From: Methylomicrobium lacus LW14
Lineage (GTDB): Bacteria > Pseudomonadota > Gammaproteobacteria > Methylococcales > Methylomonadaceae
Reading direction: 5' to 3'
Assembly (NCBI RefSeq): GCF_000527095.1
Contig: NZ_AZUN01000001.1
Location: 1,116,001 to 1,180,000 of the forward strand
Length of the DNA stretch: 64,000 bases
Shown here in pieces: positions 28,378 to 38,627 of this stretch. The first letter of the stretch is position 1; each line of letters starts with the position of its first letter. The position numbers and the translations under genes were made by a program. A model generated the notes under the pieces. The model did not search any database, was not told the origin of the DNA, and saw only the letters and a program-made list of their open reading frames with translations.

Positions 28378-29234
28378 TTTTTCCCTCCGGTTTGTTCTGT
28401 TTTTTTAGGGCCCTCAAGCGCGACTTGGGGCAACTGTGCGAGGAAGGCAATCTTCCGTGCCCCTTCGGGTGGCGTGAACACGAACAGGTTATCCTGAATG
28501 GCGGGGGCAAGGTTCCAATCGGAAAATACCGCTCTGAACGACGGCTGGCCGTCCGCATTCTTGTAGGTCAGCACCACGCGGAGCGGCAACGGCTGGGCGC
28601 CCGCCGGGACCCAGACCTGATAATCAACCGTTTCGGTACGTCCCGCCAAGTGATGGACCGGTGTCCCGTGAATCACGTCTTTCTCCACATAGTCGAGCGC
28701 CTGCGTCCGATTTTCGAGTTCGGCCGGAAACCGGCTGAGCAGGAGCGCGGCAAGCGGCAACCGCATGTGCAGATCCTTCAGGAAATAGGTGACCGCCTCG
28801 TCAATGCCTCCGGGTTTGGAAACTTGTGCATAGACGTTCTGCGTCGGACTAAAAGTCGTGATCGTCTTGCCGTCGTACAGGACGAGATGCTTCTCGCCGT
28901 CGCTATGTTCCACCTCCACCCTAAGCCCATTGGGCCGGCTCACGGTGATCCTCCGACTCTCGCCGAATTCGATCTTCTGACCCGATTCCTGGAGCACTTC
29001 GAAACTGCCCGCCAGGTTCACGGTGAAGCGCGGAGTCTTGGCCAGATACTCGGCCATGCTCATGAGTATTTTTTTGGGATCGCGCTCCGTTGCGGCCACT
29101 GGCGTTTCCGCCGAGATAACGGCAGCCGTGGGTTGTGGCCGAATTGCCGCTTGTTCCTCTGCGCAGCCCACCATGATCAACGGTGCTATTGCACACAGAA
29201 CAGAGCGTGTTAAGCTCCAACGATATTTTTTCAT
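28374..29234 (-). CDS. DUF2092 lipoprotein
   Basis: 286 residues with lipobox VGC (Cys24). The rest matches the DUF2092 family of predicted periplasmic proteins: LMSMAEYLAKTPRFTVNLAGSF, VLQESGQKIEFGESRR, VLYDGKTITTFSPTQNVYAQ, VHHLAGRTETVDYQVWVP, PLPLRVVLTYKN, and LFVFTPPEGARKIAFL. The fold is likely LolA/LolB-like, which suggests binding of a lipid or lipoprotein, but no function is established. It overlaps the glycine-rich gene by 4 bp. Confidence 0.82.
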   Translation of the reverse strand: MKKYRWSLTRSVLCAIAPLIMVGCAEEQAAIRPQPTAAVISAETPVAATERDPKKILMSMAEYLAKTPRFTVNLAGSFEVLQESGQKIEFGESRRITVSRPNGLRVEVEHSDGEKHLVLYDGKTITTFSPTQNVYAQVSKPGGIDEAVTYFLKDLHMRLPLAALLLSRFPAELENRTQALDYVEKDVIHGTPVHHLAGRTETVDYQVWVPAGAQPLPLRVVLTYKNADGQPSFRAVFSDWNLAPAIQDNLFVFTPPEGARKIAFLAQLPQVALEGPKKTEQTGGKK

Positions 29235-29551
29235 GGTTTCCTCTCCTCTTGATGAGTATCAAAATAAAATTAACGACCCTTTGCACCGGCTTCCGATCAC
29301 TTGGGCACGACCTAGATTGTGGGGCCGCGGTCGTTCCCGTCGCGAGATCAATAACAACCTTGTTCAGTCCGTCCGTGACTGTGAACACTGCTTAAGACAC
29401 CTTAAAAACACTAATCGGTAATCTACCAACATCAGTTGCCCGCGGCTATTGGACTTTAGGCTTAGTCGCTTTGAAGAGACCGCTCAAAAAAATCACTCAG
29501 ACGGAGTATTTTTTAAAAACGGAGGCTGCTTTGATGTAAACATCCATCCCG
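29235..29551. other. Intergenic stretch, no gene seen
   Basis: Carries the leader of the DUF2092 operon. A 15-base motif at 29445-29459 (GCTATTGGACTTTAG) is repeated with one change at 31246-31260, also upstream of a minus-strand lipoprotein gene. Confidence 0.4.
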
Positions 29552-30472
29552 CTAAAGCCCTTCTCCCCAGCGGTACTGCCAGGTAATTCCGATCGTGTCG
29601 AAGAAGCTATCGGTTCGGGCGTGAACTACGGTATTGCCGGAAATCTTGATCGAATTCTGCTGGTTGAGCGGAAACGAAAGCGTGGCCCCGACACGCCAAT
29701 TCTGTTGAAGGTTATCGGCGGTTTTGTCGTCCCTGGTGACACGACCGCCGGTGTAATAATTGGCGTCCAAAGCGCCCCATATGCCCGACCCGAAACTGTA
29801 AATCAGATGCCCTTGAAAGTTATAGAGGGGTGCCTGTTCCTGGGTCTTTGCCAGGAACGGCTGGTCGTTATCGGTAAAGACGAACACCCCGGCAGCGAAT
29901 TCGCCGATCAATGGTCCCCATGCCTTGGAAAGGCCAATTTCGGGTTTGATGGTCCAGCGATTGGTGCCGATATTGACCAGTTTCTGCGGATCGTATTGCC
30001 CGCCCGGGGGCGATACCGCAAGACTGGCGCCGATAATGGTGTCCTGCCGGTACCTGGCGAACTCTTTCATCGACAGAGCCGGAGCGCCGTAAAGATTCAA
30101 GTACAAACGAAAGAGTGGATCGGCAAAACCGGAGATTTCCCGGCTTTTTTGCTGCCTCAGGACATCCGCCTGGCCCGATAACCAAGCCTGGGGGAGGATG
30201 ATGTCAACCTTGCCTGACTTTCCCCATAAATCCAGTGAACGCACATAGGCAAGAAAGCTACTGTGAATTTCCATCTTACCGTTCTCAATCGGCACCGATG
30301 GGGCAAACGTCACATTGCCTTTGGTATAAGCGTATCCGGCGAGCAGAAAATTGACTCCGACAGGGATGTTGGAATAGGACCGAGGTTCGATGTCCGTCGC
30401 GCATACCGAAGATGACGTTATTACCAGAGTCGCCAGCACGGAGAGTCTGGCGAATAAACTCGGAAACCTCAA
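29552..30472 (-). CDS. Outer-membrane beta-barrel protein (phenol-degradation MetA-like transporter family)
   Basis: 306 residues with a signal peptide (cleavage after SVCA near residue 25). The mature protein alternates short beta strands: NIPVGVNFLLAGYAYTKGNV, KVDIILPQAWLSG, TIKPEIGLSKAWGPLIGEFAAGVFVFTDN, SGIWGALDANYYTGGRVT. It ends in an aromatic strand (ITWQYRWGEGL). This fits the family named after MetA of phenol pathways, usually annotated as transporters of hydrophobic compounds. The substrate is unknown. The next upstream gene, on the same strand, is 32 bp away. Confidence 0.75.
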   Translation of the reverse strand: MRFPSLFARLSVLATLVITSSSVCATDIEPRSYSNIPVGVNFLLAGYAYTKGNVTFAPSVPIENGKMEIHSSFLAYVRSLDLWGKSGKVDIILPQAWLSGQADVLRQQKSREISGFADPLFRLYLNLYGAPALSMKEFARYRQDTIIGASLAVSPPGGQYDPQKLVNIGTNRWTIKPEIGLSKAWGPLIGEFAAGVFVFTDNDQPFLAKTQEQAPLYNFQGHLIYSFGSGIWGALDANYYTGGRVTRDDKTADNLQQNWRVGATLSFPLNQQNSIKISGNTVVHARTDSFFDTIGITWQYRWGEGL

Positions 30473-30504
30473 ATTCGTTACCTCCCCTCTTGCAATTTAC
30501 AGCA

Positions 30505-31182
30505 TTACTGAATCCAACCTTCCTGCTGAAATCGGGTTCTTAATCTTTCAGTTATTTCATCAACAATTTGTTGGGTTCTGCCTTCGACTGTGCTGCTACC
30601 GCTCGATTCGCCATAAATCTTCATGCCTGTGTTGATAATCAGCCCGGCAGGATTGCCGGTGGCGATTGCACTGACGGCCCCCAGCGCAACGCCTGGGGTT
30701 TTGCTACCCGCCGCATCGCCGGTACCGCCTCCCACTCTTCTTAGCCCTTGAGGTGTCACTTGATAGCCTTCAACCTGCACATTCAGCTCCGATGCACCTG
30801 AACCAAAACCAATTGCGACACGCTCCGCTGTACTCCCCTCATCCACCGAAACGATATTGCCCTTAAGCACAATATCGTCGATTTGCATCGTTGTTGTCGG
30901 CGAACCCGGCTCAGCCGACAGTCCCATTTGACGAATGCTGCTGACTATACCGCTGGCAATTTCTCTGCCAATTTCAGCTTGCAGGGAGGCATTGGCTGAA
31001 GATGTCGGCGCAAAGTCATAGACCCAGATCTGGTTAGGTCTTGGCAACTGTTCGGCCGCCGCCAAACCCGGGCCTGTGGTGACGGGGGCCAATTCCGGGC
31101 TTGTCGTGATGCTGGTTGAGGCACAGCTGGTGATTAGTAGTACTAAATATAGGTAAAAGAGGTTAGTTGATACTTTTTTCAT
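30505..31182 (-). CDS. DUF4410 lipoprotein
   Basis: 225 residues from the ATG at 31182 (MKKVSTNLFYL), chosen because the signal peptide and lipobox (LLITSC, Cys19) follow directly; the frame is open 120 bases further upstream. The mature part has the DUF4410 pattern: IWVYDFAPTSSANAS, IGREIASGIVSSIRQMGLSAE, DIVLKGNIVSVDEGSTAERVAIGFGSGASELNVQVEGY and a glycine-rich segment. The family is exported and of unknown role, often next to other envelope genes, as here. Confidence 0.78.
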   Translation of the reverse strand: MKKVSTNLFYLYLVLLITSCASTSITTSPELAPVTTGPGLAAAEQLPRPNQIWVYDFAPTSSANASLQAEIGREIASGIVSSIRQMGLSAEPGSPTTTMQIDDIVLKGNIVSVDEGSTAERVAIGFGSGASELNVQVEGYQVTPQGLRRVGGGTGDAAGSKTPGVALGAVSAIATGNPAGLIINTGMKIYGESSGSSTVEGRTQQIVDEITERLRTRFQQEGWIQ

Positions 31183-31245
31183 TTTAATGGTTTCCATAAT
31201 CTTAAAACTATAACCAGTCATTATATTCCTGCACAAACAGGCCTC

Positions 31246-31260
31246 GCTATTGGACCTTAG
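31246..31260. repeat. Short repeated intergenic motif
   Basis: GCTATTGGACCTTAG; the same sequence with one base changed is at 29445-29459. Both lie upstream of minus-strand lipoprotein genes. Confidence 0.4.
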
Positions 31261-31388
31261 ATCAAGTCCAAGAGATCTGCTCCCCGCTAAGCTTTTCAAC
31301 AAAAATTTTCATCGAAAATAAAAAAATCAGTGTTCTAATTAACAACGGGGGAATATAGTTTGCTAAATTAAAACCTCAGCAGGTAAAA

Positions 31389-33788
31389 ATGATGAAAAAG
31401 CCAATCATACTCCTATTTTTTCTGGTTTTTACCGGCTGTGCGTCCCTGGTATATCAGGCTGAAAATTATGAAGCCTTATACGGACCGTCTACACCTAAAC
31501 AACGGCGGCTGACTGAAGAGGACGCGGCCCTGAGTCAGCAGCAAAATAAAGTCTCATTTTACCAAGACGTCAAGCCGATACTGGACTCGCGCTGCGTGGT
31601 CTGCCACGGTTGTTATGATGCGCCTTGTCAATTAAAACTCGGCTCTGGCGAGGGCATTGACCGAGGTGCCACCAAACAAATTGTTTATGACATCTCCCGC
31701 TTGAAAGCCGCCGTTCCCACCCGGCTTTTTATCGATGCCTCGGATACGGCGGGCTGGAGACAGAAAGATTTTTATCCGGTTTTAAATGAACGCCGCGATT
31801 CAACAGCCGCCAATCTGGATAATTCGGTCCTGGCCAAATTAATTCAATTAAAACGCCAGAATCCGCTATCCAATACAGGAAAACTGGATAAGGATTTTGA
31901 TTTTGACATTAGCCGCGACCTGCAATGCCCGACGGTAGAAGAATTCCCCAAATACCAGCACCAGCATCCCCAATGGGGCATGCCGTACGCGCTGCCCGGC
32001 CTGTCTCAGAAAGAAGAAGATACCCTGCTGCGATGGCTCAAGAAGGGAGCAAAAGTCGAGCCGCAGCCGCCCTTACCGAAACCATCAGTCGCGGAGGTAG
32101 AGAAATGGGAAAATTATTTCAACGGCCCTACCCTGAAACACCAACTCGTTTCCCGTTATCTTTATGAGCATCTGTTTATCGGGCATCTTCATTTCCAGGG
32201 ACATCCCGAACAGGAATTCTTTCGCTTGGTGCGCTCGAAAACGGCCCCCGGTCAGCCTATCGAAGAAATTAATACGGTACGGCCTTATGATGATCCAGGC
32301 ACGGACGCTTTTTATTATCGTTTACGGCCGGTGACCGAAACGCTTGTGGACAAGGTTCATTTCGTCTACGAATTAAGCGATCAGAAGATGCAGCGCTATG
32401 ATGAACTGTTCTTTCAGCCGGATTATCAAGTCACCGCACTCCCCACCTATCGCCCCGAAGTCGCGGCGAATCCGTTCAAGGCATTCATTGAACTGCCGCT
32501 GGTATCCAAGTATCGCTTCCTGCTCGATGACGCCGAATATTTTGTGACCGGATTCATCAAAGGCCCTGTATGCCGTGGTGAAATTGCAACCGAGAGCATC
32601 AGGGATCACTTCTGGGTAGTCTTTATTCAACCTGGCTGGATTGATCCCCATAAAGTGACCCAGGCTCTGGCCGAAAACAACCAGGTTCTGGGTTTGCCCG
32701 GAGAAGAGGCTGATAAAATCGGCTTGTTCGGATTTACCAAGTATGATGAGTTCGGCAAGCAATACCTCAAAATTAAAGATGCGTTTATTAATCTGATACT
32801 GCCCAAAGATCAAGGGTTTGATCTGAATTATATCTGGGACGGGGACGGCGAAAATCAAAATGCGGCGCTGACCATTTTCAGACATTTCGACAGCGCCACC
32901 GTGACGAAAGGCCTTATTGGAGATACCCCGTTAACGGCCTGGGTGCTTGATTATCCGATTTTTGAACGGCTGCATTATTTATTGGTTGCCGGTTTTAATG
33001 TTTATGGTACAGCAGGGCATCAGGTCGCAAGCCGGACCTATATGGATATTTTACGTCAGGATGGTGAAGACAATTTTTTACGTTTTATGCCCGCGATGCA
33101 GCGCCAGTCGATCTATAACAGTTGGTATTTGGGTAAGGATGGTTTGCGGACGGCTGACGCCTTATTCAGCATCGGCCATGCAACCCGGATAAAATACCAA
33201 TCCACGGATTATAAAAAGGAATTCTTTGCTCAGGTCAGACAGCGACTGGGCAAGGCGGCTGGTCCCGTCGATGGCATTAACCAATGTCCGCAAGAGGATT
33301 GCATCAGAGCGGGTACCACTCCCGTTCAACAGCAAGTCGATCGCGAAATGCGCCAGCTTGCAAAATTGAAAGGGCTTGATTTGGGTGCATTACCGGAAAT
33401 GTCCCTGCTCCGGGTAAAAACCGGCGATCCAGAAGGAGACCTGGTCTATACCCTGCTGATCGATAAGGCCTACAGCAATATCTCGAAAATGGTGTCCATG
33501 GACTCCCGCAGGCTGCCTGAAAACGACAGGATTACGATCGTCCCCGGTTTTGTCGGCAGCTATCCGAACTTTTTCTTTAGCGTAGAAAAAAACCGACTGG
33601 GCGAGTTTGTGAATAAAATTCAAAGCGCCAGGTCCGAAGCTGATTTGGAACCACTCTACAGTCAATTCGGTATACGCCGCAGCAATCCCGAAATCTGGCA
33701 ACAGATGGATTGGTTTAATCAACAGCATAAAAAATACCGAGGCTTACAAGCGGGACTGCTCGACCTGAGCCGCTATGAAAATCTGTAA
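31389..33788 (+). CDS. cti: Fatty acid cis/trans isomerase Cti
   Basis: 799 residues. Cti turns cis-unsaturated membrane fatty acids to trans in place, which stiffens the membrane under solvent, heat or salt stress. The haem c motif is in DSRCVVCHGCYDAPCQLKLGSGEG (Cys-x2-Cys-His plus two extra cysteines), exactly the family's signature. The N-terminus is a lipoprotein-type signal (LVFTGC, Cys19); characterised Cti is periplasmic, so here it may be membrane anchored. The length is near the 766 of Pseudomonas Cti. It is followed after 29 bp by hppA. Confidence 0.93.
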   Translation: MMKKPIILLFFLVFTGCASLVYQAENYEALYGPSTPKQRRLTEEDAALSQQQNKVSFYQDVKPILDSRCVVCHGCYDAPCQLKLGSGEGIDRGATKQIVYDISRLKAAVPTRLFIDASDTAGWRQKDFYPVLNERRDSTAANLDNSVLAKLIQLKRQNPLSNTGKLDKDFDFDISRDLQCPTVEEFPKYQHQHPQWGMPYALPGLSQKEEDTLLRWLKKGAKVEPQPPLPKPSVAEVEKWENYFNGPTLKHQLVSRYLYEHLFIGHLHFQGHPEQEFFRLVRSKTAPGQPIEEINTVRPYDDPGTDAFYYRLRPVTETLVDKVHFVYELSDQKMQRYDELFFQPDYQVTALPTYRPEVAANPFKAFIELPLVSKYRFLLDDAEYFVTGFIKGPVCRGEIATESIRDHFWVVFIQPGWIDPHKVTQALAENNQVLGLPGEEADKIGLFGFTKYDEFGKQYLKIKDAFINLILPKDQGFDLNYIWDGDGENQNAALTIFRHFDSATVTKGLIGDTPLTAWVLDYPIFERLHYLLVAGFNVYGTAGHQVASRTYMDILRQDGEDNFLRFMPAMQRQSIYNSWYLGKDGLRTADALFSIGHATRIKYQSTDYKKEFFAQVRQRLGKAAGPVDGINQCPQEDCIRAGTTPVQQQVDREMRQLAKLKGLDLGALPEMSLLRVKTGDPEGDLVYTLLIDKAYSNISKMVSMDSRRLPENDRITIVPGFVGSYPNFFFSVEKNRLGEFVNKIQSARSEADLEPLYSQFGIRRSNPEIWQQMDWFNQQHKKYRGLQAGLLDLSRYENL

Positions 33789-33817
33789 AGAGGTAATAAT
33801 TTATTAGGAGACACACT

Positions 33818-35869
33818 ATGCTTCGGTCGTACATCGATCACATAGTTTTTTTGTCGGTGCACTGGATGATGTTCTTTGCTACGGTTGCAGCTCTCTGCGC
33901 GATTTTATACGGCTTTATTTCGATTCGGTGGATCAATAAACAACCGGCCGGTAACGCACAAATGCAGGCGATTGCCGCCGCCATACAGGAGGGCGCCAAA
34001 GCTTACTTATCGCGGCAATACCAGATCATCGCGGCGGTTGGCATGATTCTGTTCGCGCTAATTGCATTCTTCTTGAACTGGGAAACCGCAGGCGGTTTCT
34101 TTATAGGCGCGGCGCTTTCGGCAATGGCAGGCTTTATCGGTATGAATATTTCGCTGCGCGCGAATGTCCGTACCGCCCAGGCAGCCTATCAAGGCACCGA
34201 TCAGGCCTTTTGGGTTGCGATCAGAGGTGGCTCCATCACCGGCATGCTGGTTGCAGGCCTCGGGCTTTTGGCCGTCAGCGGCTACTACGAAATCTTACGG
34301 CTCAACGATGTACCTGATCCCTTGCACGCGATGACTGGAGTCGCTTTCGGGGCCTCTTTGATCGCCATATTTGCCCGCCTCGGAGGGGGTATTTTTACCA
34401 AAGGTGCCGATGTCGGCGCCGATCTGGTCGGTAAAATCGAGGCCGGCATTCCCGAGGACGACCCGCGCAATCCGGCCGTCATCGCGGATAATGTCGGCGA
34501 CAACGTAGGCGATTGTGCCGGCATGGGAGCTGATTTATTCGAATCATACACTGCTTCGCTGATCGCAACGATGATCCTGTCGAGCCTTTTGGTAACAGGC
34601 AATCACAACATCACCCTCTACCCGCTCGTGTTAGTCGGCATCTCGATCCTGACCTCGATCATCGGCATCTTTTATATCAAGATAGGCCGCGACGGCAACA
34701 TCATCTACGCCCTGTACCGAGGGATGATCGTATGTGCCGTTTTGACGATATTGATCTATTACCCGGTCACGCAATGGCTGCTCGGAGAGACTCTGATCAT
34801 CAGTGGCAAGACGGTGCCGTCTCTGAATCTTTTTTATTCGGCAGTGATCGGTCTGGGTTTAATGGGCGCCTTAATGCCGGTGACCGTTTATTATACTTCC
34901 AGCGCCTATGCCCCAGTCCGATACATTGCCAAGGCATCGACGACCGGTGATGGCACGAATGTGATTGCAGGGCTCAGTGTGTCGATGAAAGCCACGGCGG
35001 CGCCGGTGATGCTGATTTGCGCGAGCATGTGGCTAACCTATCAGCTCGCCGGTTTGTTCGGCATTGCGATTGCTTCGGTCGGCATGTTGTCGTTGACCGG
35101 TCTGATCGTCGCGATGGATGCCTATGGACCGATTACCGATAATGCGGGCGGCATCGCCGAAATGGCAAAACTGCCCCCGGAAATTCGCAAGATTACCGAT
35201 GCCCTGGATGCCATCGGCAACACCACGAAAGCGGTGACCAAGGGGGCTGACATGGGGTCTGCGGGGTTTGCGGCGCTGGTGCTGTTTTCTGACTATACCA
35301 CTCAACTGGGAGGGCTGGTTTGCGACCTCGGCGATATCAGAGTCATTATCGGCTTGTTGCTCGGAGCCCTGATTCCCTATGTGTTTGCCGCACTGGCCAT
35401 GGAAGCCGTCGGCAAGGCCGCCGGCGATATTGTCGATGAAGTCCGCCGTCAATTTAGGGAAATTCCCGGCATCATGGATTATACCGCCAAGCCGGATTAT
35501 TCCCGAGCAGTCGATATACTGACCATTTCGGCGCTCAAAAAAATGTGGGTGCCGTCTTTATTGCCGGTTTGCGTTCCGATCATCGTGGGATTCACCTTAG
35601 GTAAAGAGGCTTTGGGCGGCGTGCTGATCGGTGCAATTGTTTCCGGCCTGTATCTTGCGATCTCGATGACCGTGGGGGGAGGCGCTTTCGACAACGCCAA
35701 AAAATATATCGAGGCGGGGCACTATGGCGGCAAAGGTTCTCCCGCGCATAAGGCCTCGATCACCGGCGATACCGTCGGCGATCCCTATAAAGATACGGCC
35801 GGCCCCGCCGTCAATATCAATATCAAAATGATCAATATTGTGGCCTTGCTGATTGCGCCGTTGCTGTGA
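33818..35869 (+). CDS. hppA: Membrane-bound proton-pumping pyrophosphatase
   Basis: 683 residues with about 16 membrane segments. It hydrolyses pyrophosphate and pumps H+ out of the cytoplasm. Substrate motifs are [20 protein letters not shown] and [20 protein letters not shown], with the C-terminal [20 protein letters not shown]. The ion-type signature [10 protein letters not shown] has Lys and Thr at the positions that distinguish K+-independent H+-pumping enzymes from K+-dependent ones. AGGAG lies 9 bases before the ATG. The gene sits 29 bp behind cti, an operon pairing that links membrane rigidity with membrane energisation. Confidence 0.95.
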   Translation: MLRSYIDHIVFLSVHWMMFFATVAALCAILYGFISIRWINKQPAGNAQMQAIAAAIQEGAKAYLSRQYQIIAAVGMILFALIAFFLNWETAGGFFIGAALSAMAGFIGMNISLRANVRTAQAAYQGTDQAFWVAIRGGSITGMLVAGLGLLAVSGYYEILRLNDVPDPLHAMTGVAFGASLIAIFARLGGGIFTKGADVGADLVGKIEAGIPEDDPRNPAVIADNVGDNVGDCAGMGADLFESYTASLIATMILSSLLVTGNHNITLYPLVLVGISILTSIIGIFYIKIGRDGNIIYALYRGMIVCAVLTILIYYPVTQWLLGETLIISGKTVPSLNLFYSAVIGLGLMGALMPVTVYYTSSAYAPVRYIAKASTTGDGTNVIAGLSVSMKATAAPVMLICASMWLTYQLAGLFGIAIASVGMLSLTGLIVAMDAYGPITDNAGGIAEMAKLPPEIRKITDALDAIGNTTKAVTKGADMGSAGFAALVLFSDYTTQLGGLVCDLGDIRVIIGLLLGALIPYVFAALAMEAVGKAAGDIVDEVRRQFREIPGIMDYTAKPDYSRAVDILTISALKKMWVPSLLPVCVPIIVGFTLGKEALGGVLIGAIVSGLYLAISMTVGGGAFDNAKKYIEAGHYGGKGSPAHKASITGDTVGDPYKDTAGPAVNINIKMINIVALLIAPLL

Positions 35870-35963
35870 GATTAGCCGCGTTCCGACGCCGAAACGTGAA
35901 AACGAACCCCTCTATTCCACCGATGGTTCTGTTTTAAAACTCGCTTCCTTGCACTCAGCGCCC

Positions 35964-35992
35964 GACCTGCCAGGTTTCAATCCTGGCAGGTC
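35964..35992. terminator. Hairpin between hppA and the convergent envelope operon
   Basis: GACCTGCCAGG and CCTGGCAGGTC form a perfect 11-bp stem around TTTCAAT. There is no T run, but its position between convergent genes suits a bidirectional stop or a dispersed palindrome. Confidence 0.5.
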
Positions 35993-36023
35993 TTCAGGGG
36001 AAAAATGATTCCCGGTGAAATCT

Positions 36024-37421
36024 TCAAGTAAATTTCTTCTTTAACTTCCAAAAAGCAACCGCCGTAGCCAGACCCATCGTACAAGCGGAACCTATCAATA
36101 TCAAACCCAGAAACAAGGTTTGCCTGAACGTATAGTCCACCAATGCCTTGCCGCTGGCCTGTGCTTGCCCGACCGCCCCGCCCAATCGGGTTGACAGTTG
36201 GTCAATCCGGCCGGAAGCCAGGGTCTGATCGAAAGCTTGCAGCAATTTGACCAAATCTTGCGCGGAGGCGTTGATTTGCGCTGCGGCGGCCGTGTAGTCG
36301 TTGATCCGGAACGGCTCGGCGTTCGGGTTCGATGGCCAGGCTTGGAGTTGCCGAACCACATCTTGAAAAGACTTCAAGGTGGCTGTTGACGCATCGGACA
36401 TCTGTTTGCCCGCGTCCAGTGCTTTCTCGGTCTGTCCGGCGAGACGGGTAAGTCCCGGTTCGTGCTTGTCCAGGGCCTGGACGATCTGTTCGCGCTCGGC
36501 GCTGATGAATCCCGGCAGACTCTCCACGGTCTGGCTGAAGCGGTCTGCCGATGCGGACAGTTGGCTGGCGCTGCCGAGCAGTTTTTCCATCTGCGGCATC
36601 TCCGCCGTCTGCAATATCAGCAACTCGGTTTCCCAACGGATCAGGGTCGGCATGTGTCTAGCCAAGAACAAGCCGCGTTCCGCGAACAGCCGAGTGTTGG
36701 CCAGTTCGCGCGTGGCGGGGTCGAGTCCCATCAAGGGGTCGATCGAGAGCAGATTGAATACACTGCTGGTTATGCCTTGGCGGGAACTGCGGTTGGTTTG
36801 TGCGACTTCGGACGCAAAGCTAAGCGATCCGAGATCACTCGGTGAACGCACATTCGGATGTTGCTCGTGCCACGTTTTGATCGCGGCGCGCAGTTCCACA
36901 AGCTGTTCTTTTTTTAGCGCCGTCGCGGCGATCCGCCACATCTCTTTCTCAATCTCTTGCGAGGCGCGCAGATAAGGTTTGGCGGATTCGCCGTAAAACT
37001 TGGGTATCCAATAATCCTCGACATTCATCCGGTTCAAGCTGGCCAGGATGGTCATATCGAGGAGGTTGGCATAAGTATTGGCACCCGTAACGATGGCCAA
37101 TATATCATTGGTAGCGCTGATACGGCGCCTCAAAAGAGTACGCCTTCGGGTGCCCTTATCATCTTCCCGCTGCAACTTGCCGATAGCGAGATTGAGTGAC
37201 TCAATAGAATTGTCAGCAATGCGGAGCAACTGGGATTGCAGTTCGACGGGATCGGTCGCCTCGGTTTCCCGAAACAGGGCGCGGATACCCTTCTCTGGCA
37301 ACTCCAGGGTCGTTTTGAGTAAGTTGCAGCCGCTCACACCCAAGGCCAAGGCGAGTAGCAGAACGGCTTTCGGCACCCAACTATGGGCATCCGGACAGGA
37401 AGGCTGATGCACTGCACGCAT
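36024..37421 (-). CDS. Large lipoprotein of unknown function with coiled-coil body and C-terminal membrane segment
   Basis: 465 residues from the ATG at 37421, picked for the GGGGGG just upstream and the lipoprotein signal (LALGVSGC). The body is strongly helical: an early region (VELQSQLLRIADNSIESLNLAIGKLQ), a long Ala/Gln/Ser coiled coil between about residues 280 and 420, and a C-terminal transmembrane helix (FLGLILIGSACTMGLATAVAFW) followed by KLKKKFT. A protein tethered by lipid at one end and a membrane helix at the other is unusual. I do not recognise the family. Last of three genes in a minus-strand operon. Confidence 0.7.
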   Translation of the reverse strand: MRAVHQPSCPDAHSWVPKAVLLLALALGVSGCNLLKTTLELPEKGIRALFRETEATDPVELQSQLLRIADNSIESLNLAIGKLQREDDKGTRRRTLLRRRISATNDILAIVTGANTYANLLDMTILASLNRMNVEDYWIPKFYGESAKPYLRASQEIEKEMWRIAATALKKEQLVELRAAIKTWHEQHPNVRSPSDLGSLSFASEVAQTNRSSRQGITSSVFNLLSIDPLMGLDPATRELANTRLFAERGLFLARHMPTLIRWETELLILQTAEMPQMEKLLGSASQLSASADRFSQTVESLPGFISAEREQIVQALDKHEPGLTRLAGQTEKALDAGKQMSDASTATLKSFQDVVRQLQAWPSNPNAEPFRINDYTAAAAQINASAQDLVKLLQAFDQTLASGRIDQLSTRLGGAVGQAQASGKALVDYTFRQTLFLGLILIGSACTMGLATAVAFWKLKKKFT

Positions 37422-37469
37422 GATTTCATCCCCCCCAATTATTCGCCTCGGCACGCCCGATTGCACGAC

Positions 37470-38570
37470 TCAATTCCCCTGAATCGTGACCACCGGCGGT
37501 TGGGCTTTCTCACCTGTTTCCGCCAGTGTCATGATGATCATCAGGAAGGTAAAGACGCCCTTTGACCTGTAATCGCGGTCGTCGATCCAATAACAATAGT
37601 CGCGATATTTGACCGCGGCGAAAGCATCAGCCGAGCATGAGTTTTCCGCATGAATCTTAATCAAGGGCGACAGCGACTGGGTTTCTGCCGGCTCCACAAT
37701 CTGCGGATAAGTACGGCCTTCCGCAATGTGCTCGGGCGGCACTTCGACATTTGAACCCAATAGATTCAGGATATGGAAGCCGGAACGGGTCTGGATAGCG
37801 ATCGTGTCATCTTTTCCGGACAACGTGCCGCTGACGACCTTGAACTCCTGAAGATCCGGCCGCAACCCTAACAGCTTCCTGACCCGATCTCGATCGGCCT
37901 GGATTTCGGGTGGAAGATCCTTCTGACTGATGACCATTACCGTACCCTCCTGCTTCGATTCCTTGGACACTTCCACCCGCAATCCGAGAACGCCCGAGCC
38001 CTGGAGACGCTGCAAGGCCGCCAACAGCCTGACAAAATCGGGCTCCGCCGCATGGCCTCGCGCTCCGCCTTTGCGATTCGAGAGGCCGTTAATCGATTGC
38101 GCACCAATCTGTAAAAGCATATCTATGGGCCAGCCTTCCTGAGAAAGCCTTAATAAGTTCGGAGGCGGAATCGGCGTGATCATGACTTGCATAAAGTGAG
38201 CACCGGTCAGAGGAGTGTAGGTGATGGTCGGGCGATCGGTGTAGGTTGCCCCGGACCCCAGGTTCACGATATCGCCCACTGCGCTTGCGCTATTGAGCGA
38301 GGCCCCCACCGTCAAGGCCCCCTGTAACTGGTAACCGCTGATGATCTGTCCCACGTCTAGGAACACCGGGGTATCGGCATAGCGCATCTTGACGATATTG
38401 AGCAGGGTTTGCTGTTTCCATGAACTCGATATCGCATTGATGTAATCGAAGCGGTCGCGATCCACGCTTGGCGGTCCAAAGCTGCCACACCCTTGCAGAC
38501 TGAGCACGATACCCGCCAGCAGGCACCGGTATTTCAGAGGACGTTTTAAAAGACTGCGAGACCAAGTCAT
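37470..38570 (-). CDS. Lipoprotein of unknown function
   Basis: 366 residues from the ATG at 38570 with GGAGAG upstream. The signal peptide ends at LSLQGC. The mature part begins DYINAISSSWKQQTLLNIVKMRY and DVGQIISGYQLQGALTVGAS, which suggests a beta-rich outer-membrane-associated protein, and ends near CYWIDDRDYRSKGVFTFLMIIMTLAETG. Two cysteines in the late part (NSCSADAFAAVKYRDYC) may pair. No family is recognised. Middle gene of the operon, 48 bp from its downstream neighbour. Confidence 0.68.
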   Translation of the reverse strand: MTWSRSLLKRPLKYRCLLAGIVLSLQGCGSFGPPSVDRDRFDYINAISSSWKQQTLLNIVKMRYADTPVFLDVGQIISGYQLQGALTVGASLNSASAVGDIVNLGSGATYTDRPTITYTPLTGAHFMQVMITPIPPPNLLRLSQEGWPIDMLLQIGAQSINGLSNRKGGARGHAAEPDFVRLLAALQRLQGSGVLGLRVEVSKESKQEGTVMVISQKDLPPEIQADRDRVRKLLGLRPDLQEFKVVSGTLSGKDDTIAIQTRSGFHILNLLGSNVEVPPEHIAEGRTYPQIVEPAETQSLSPLIKIHAENSCSADAFAAVKYRDYCYWIDDRDYRSKGVFTFLMIIMTLAETGEKAQPPVVTIQGN

Positions 38571-38627
38571 GCTTTTACTCTCCAACTGCCAAGTCGCCGA
38601 TTCGGTGCTTTTCATTCTTTTCCCGCA

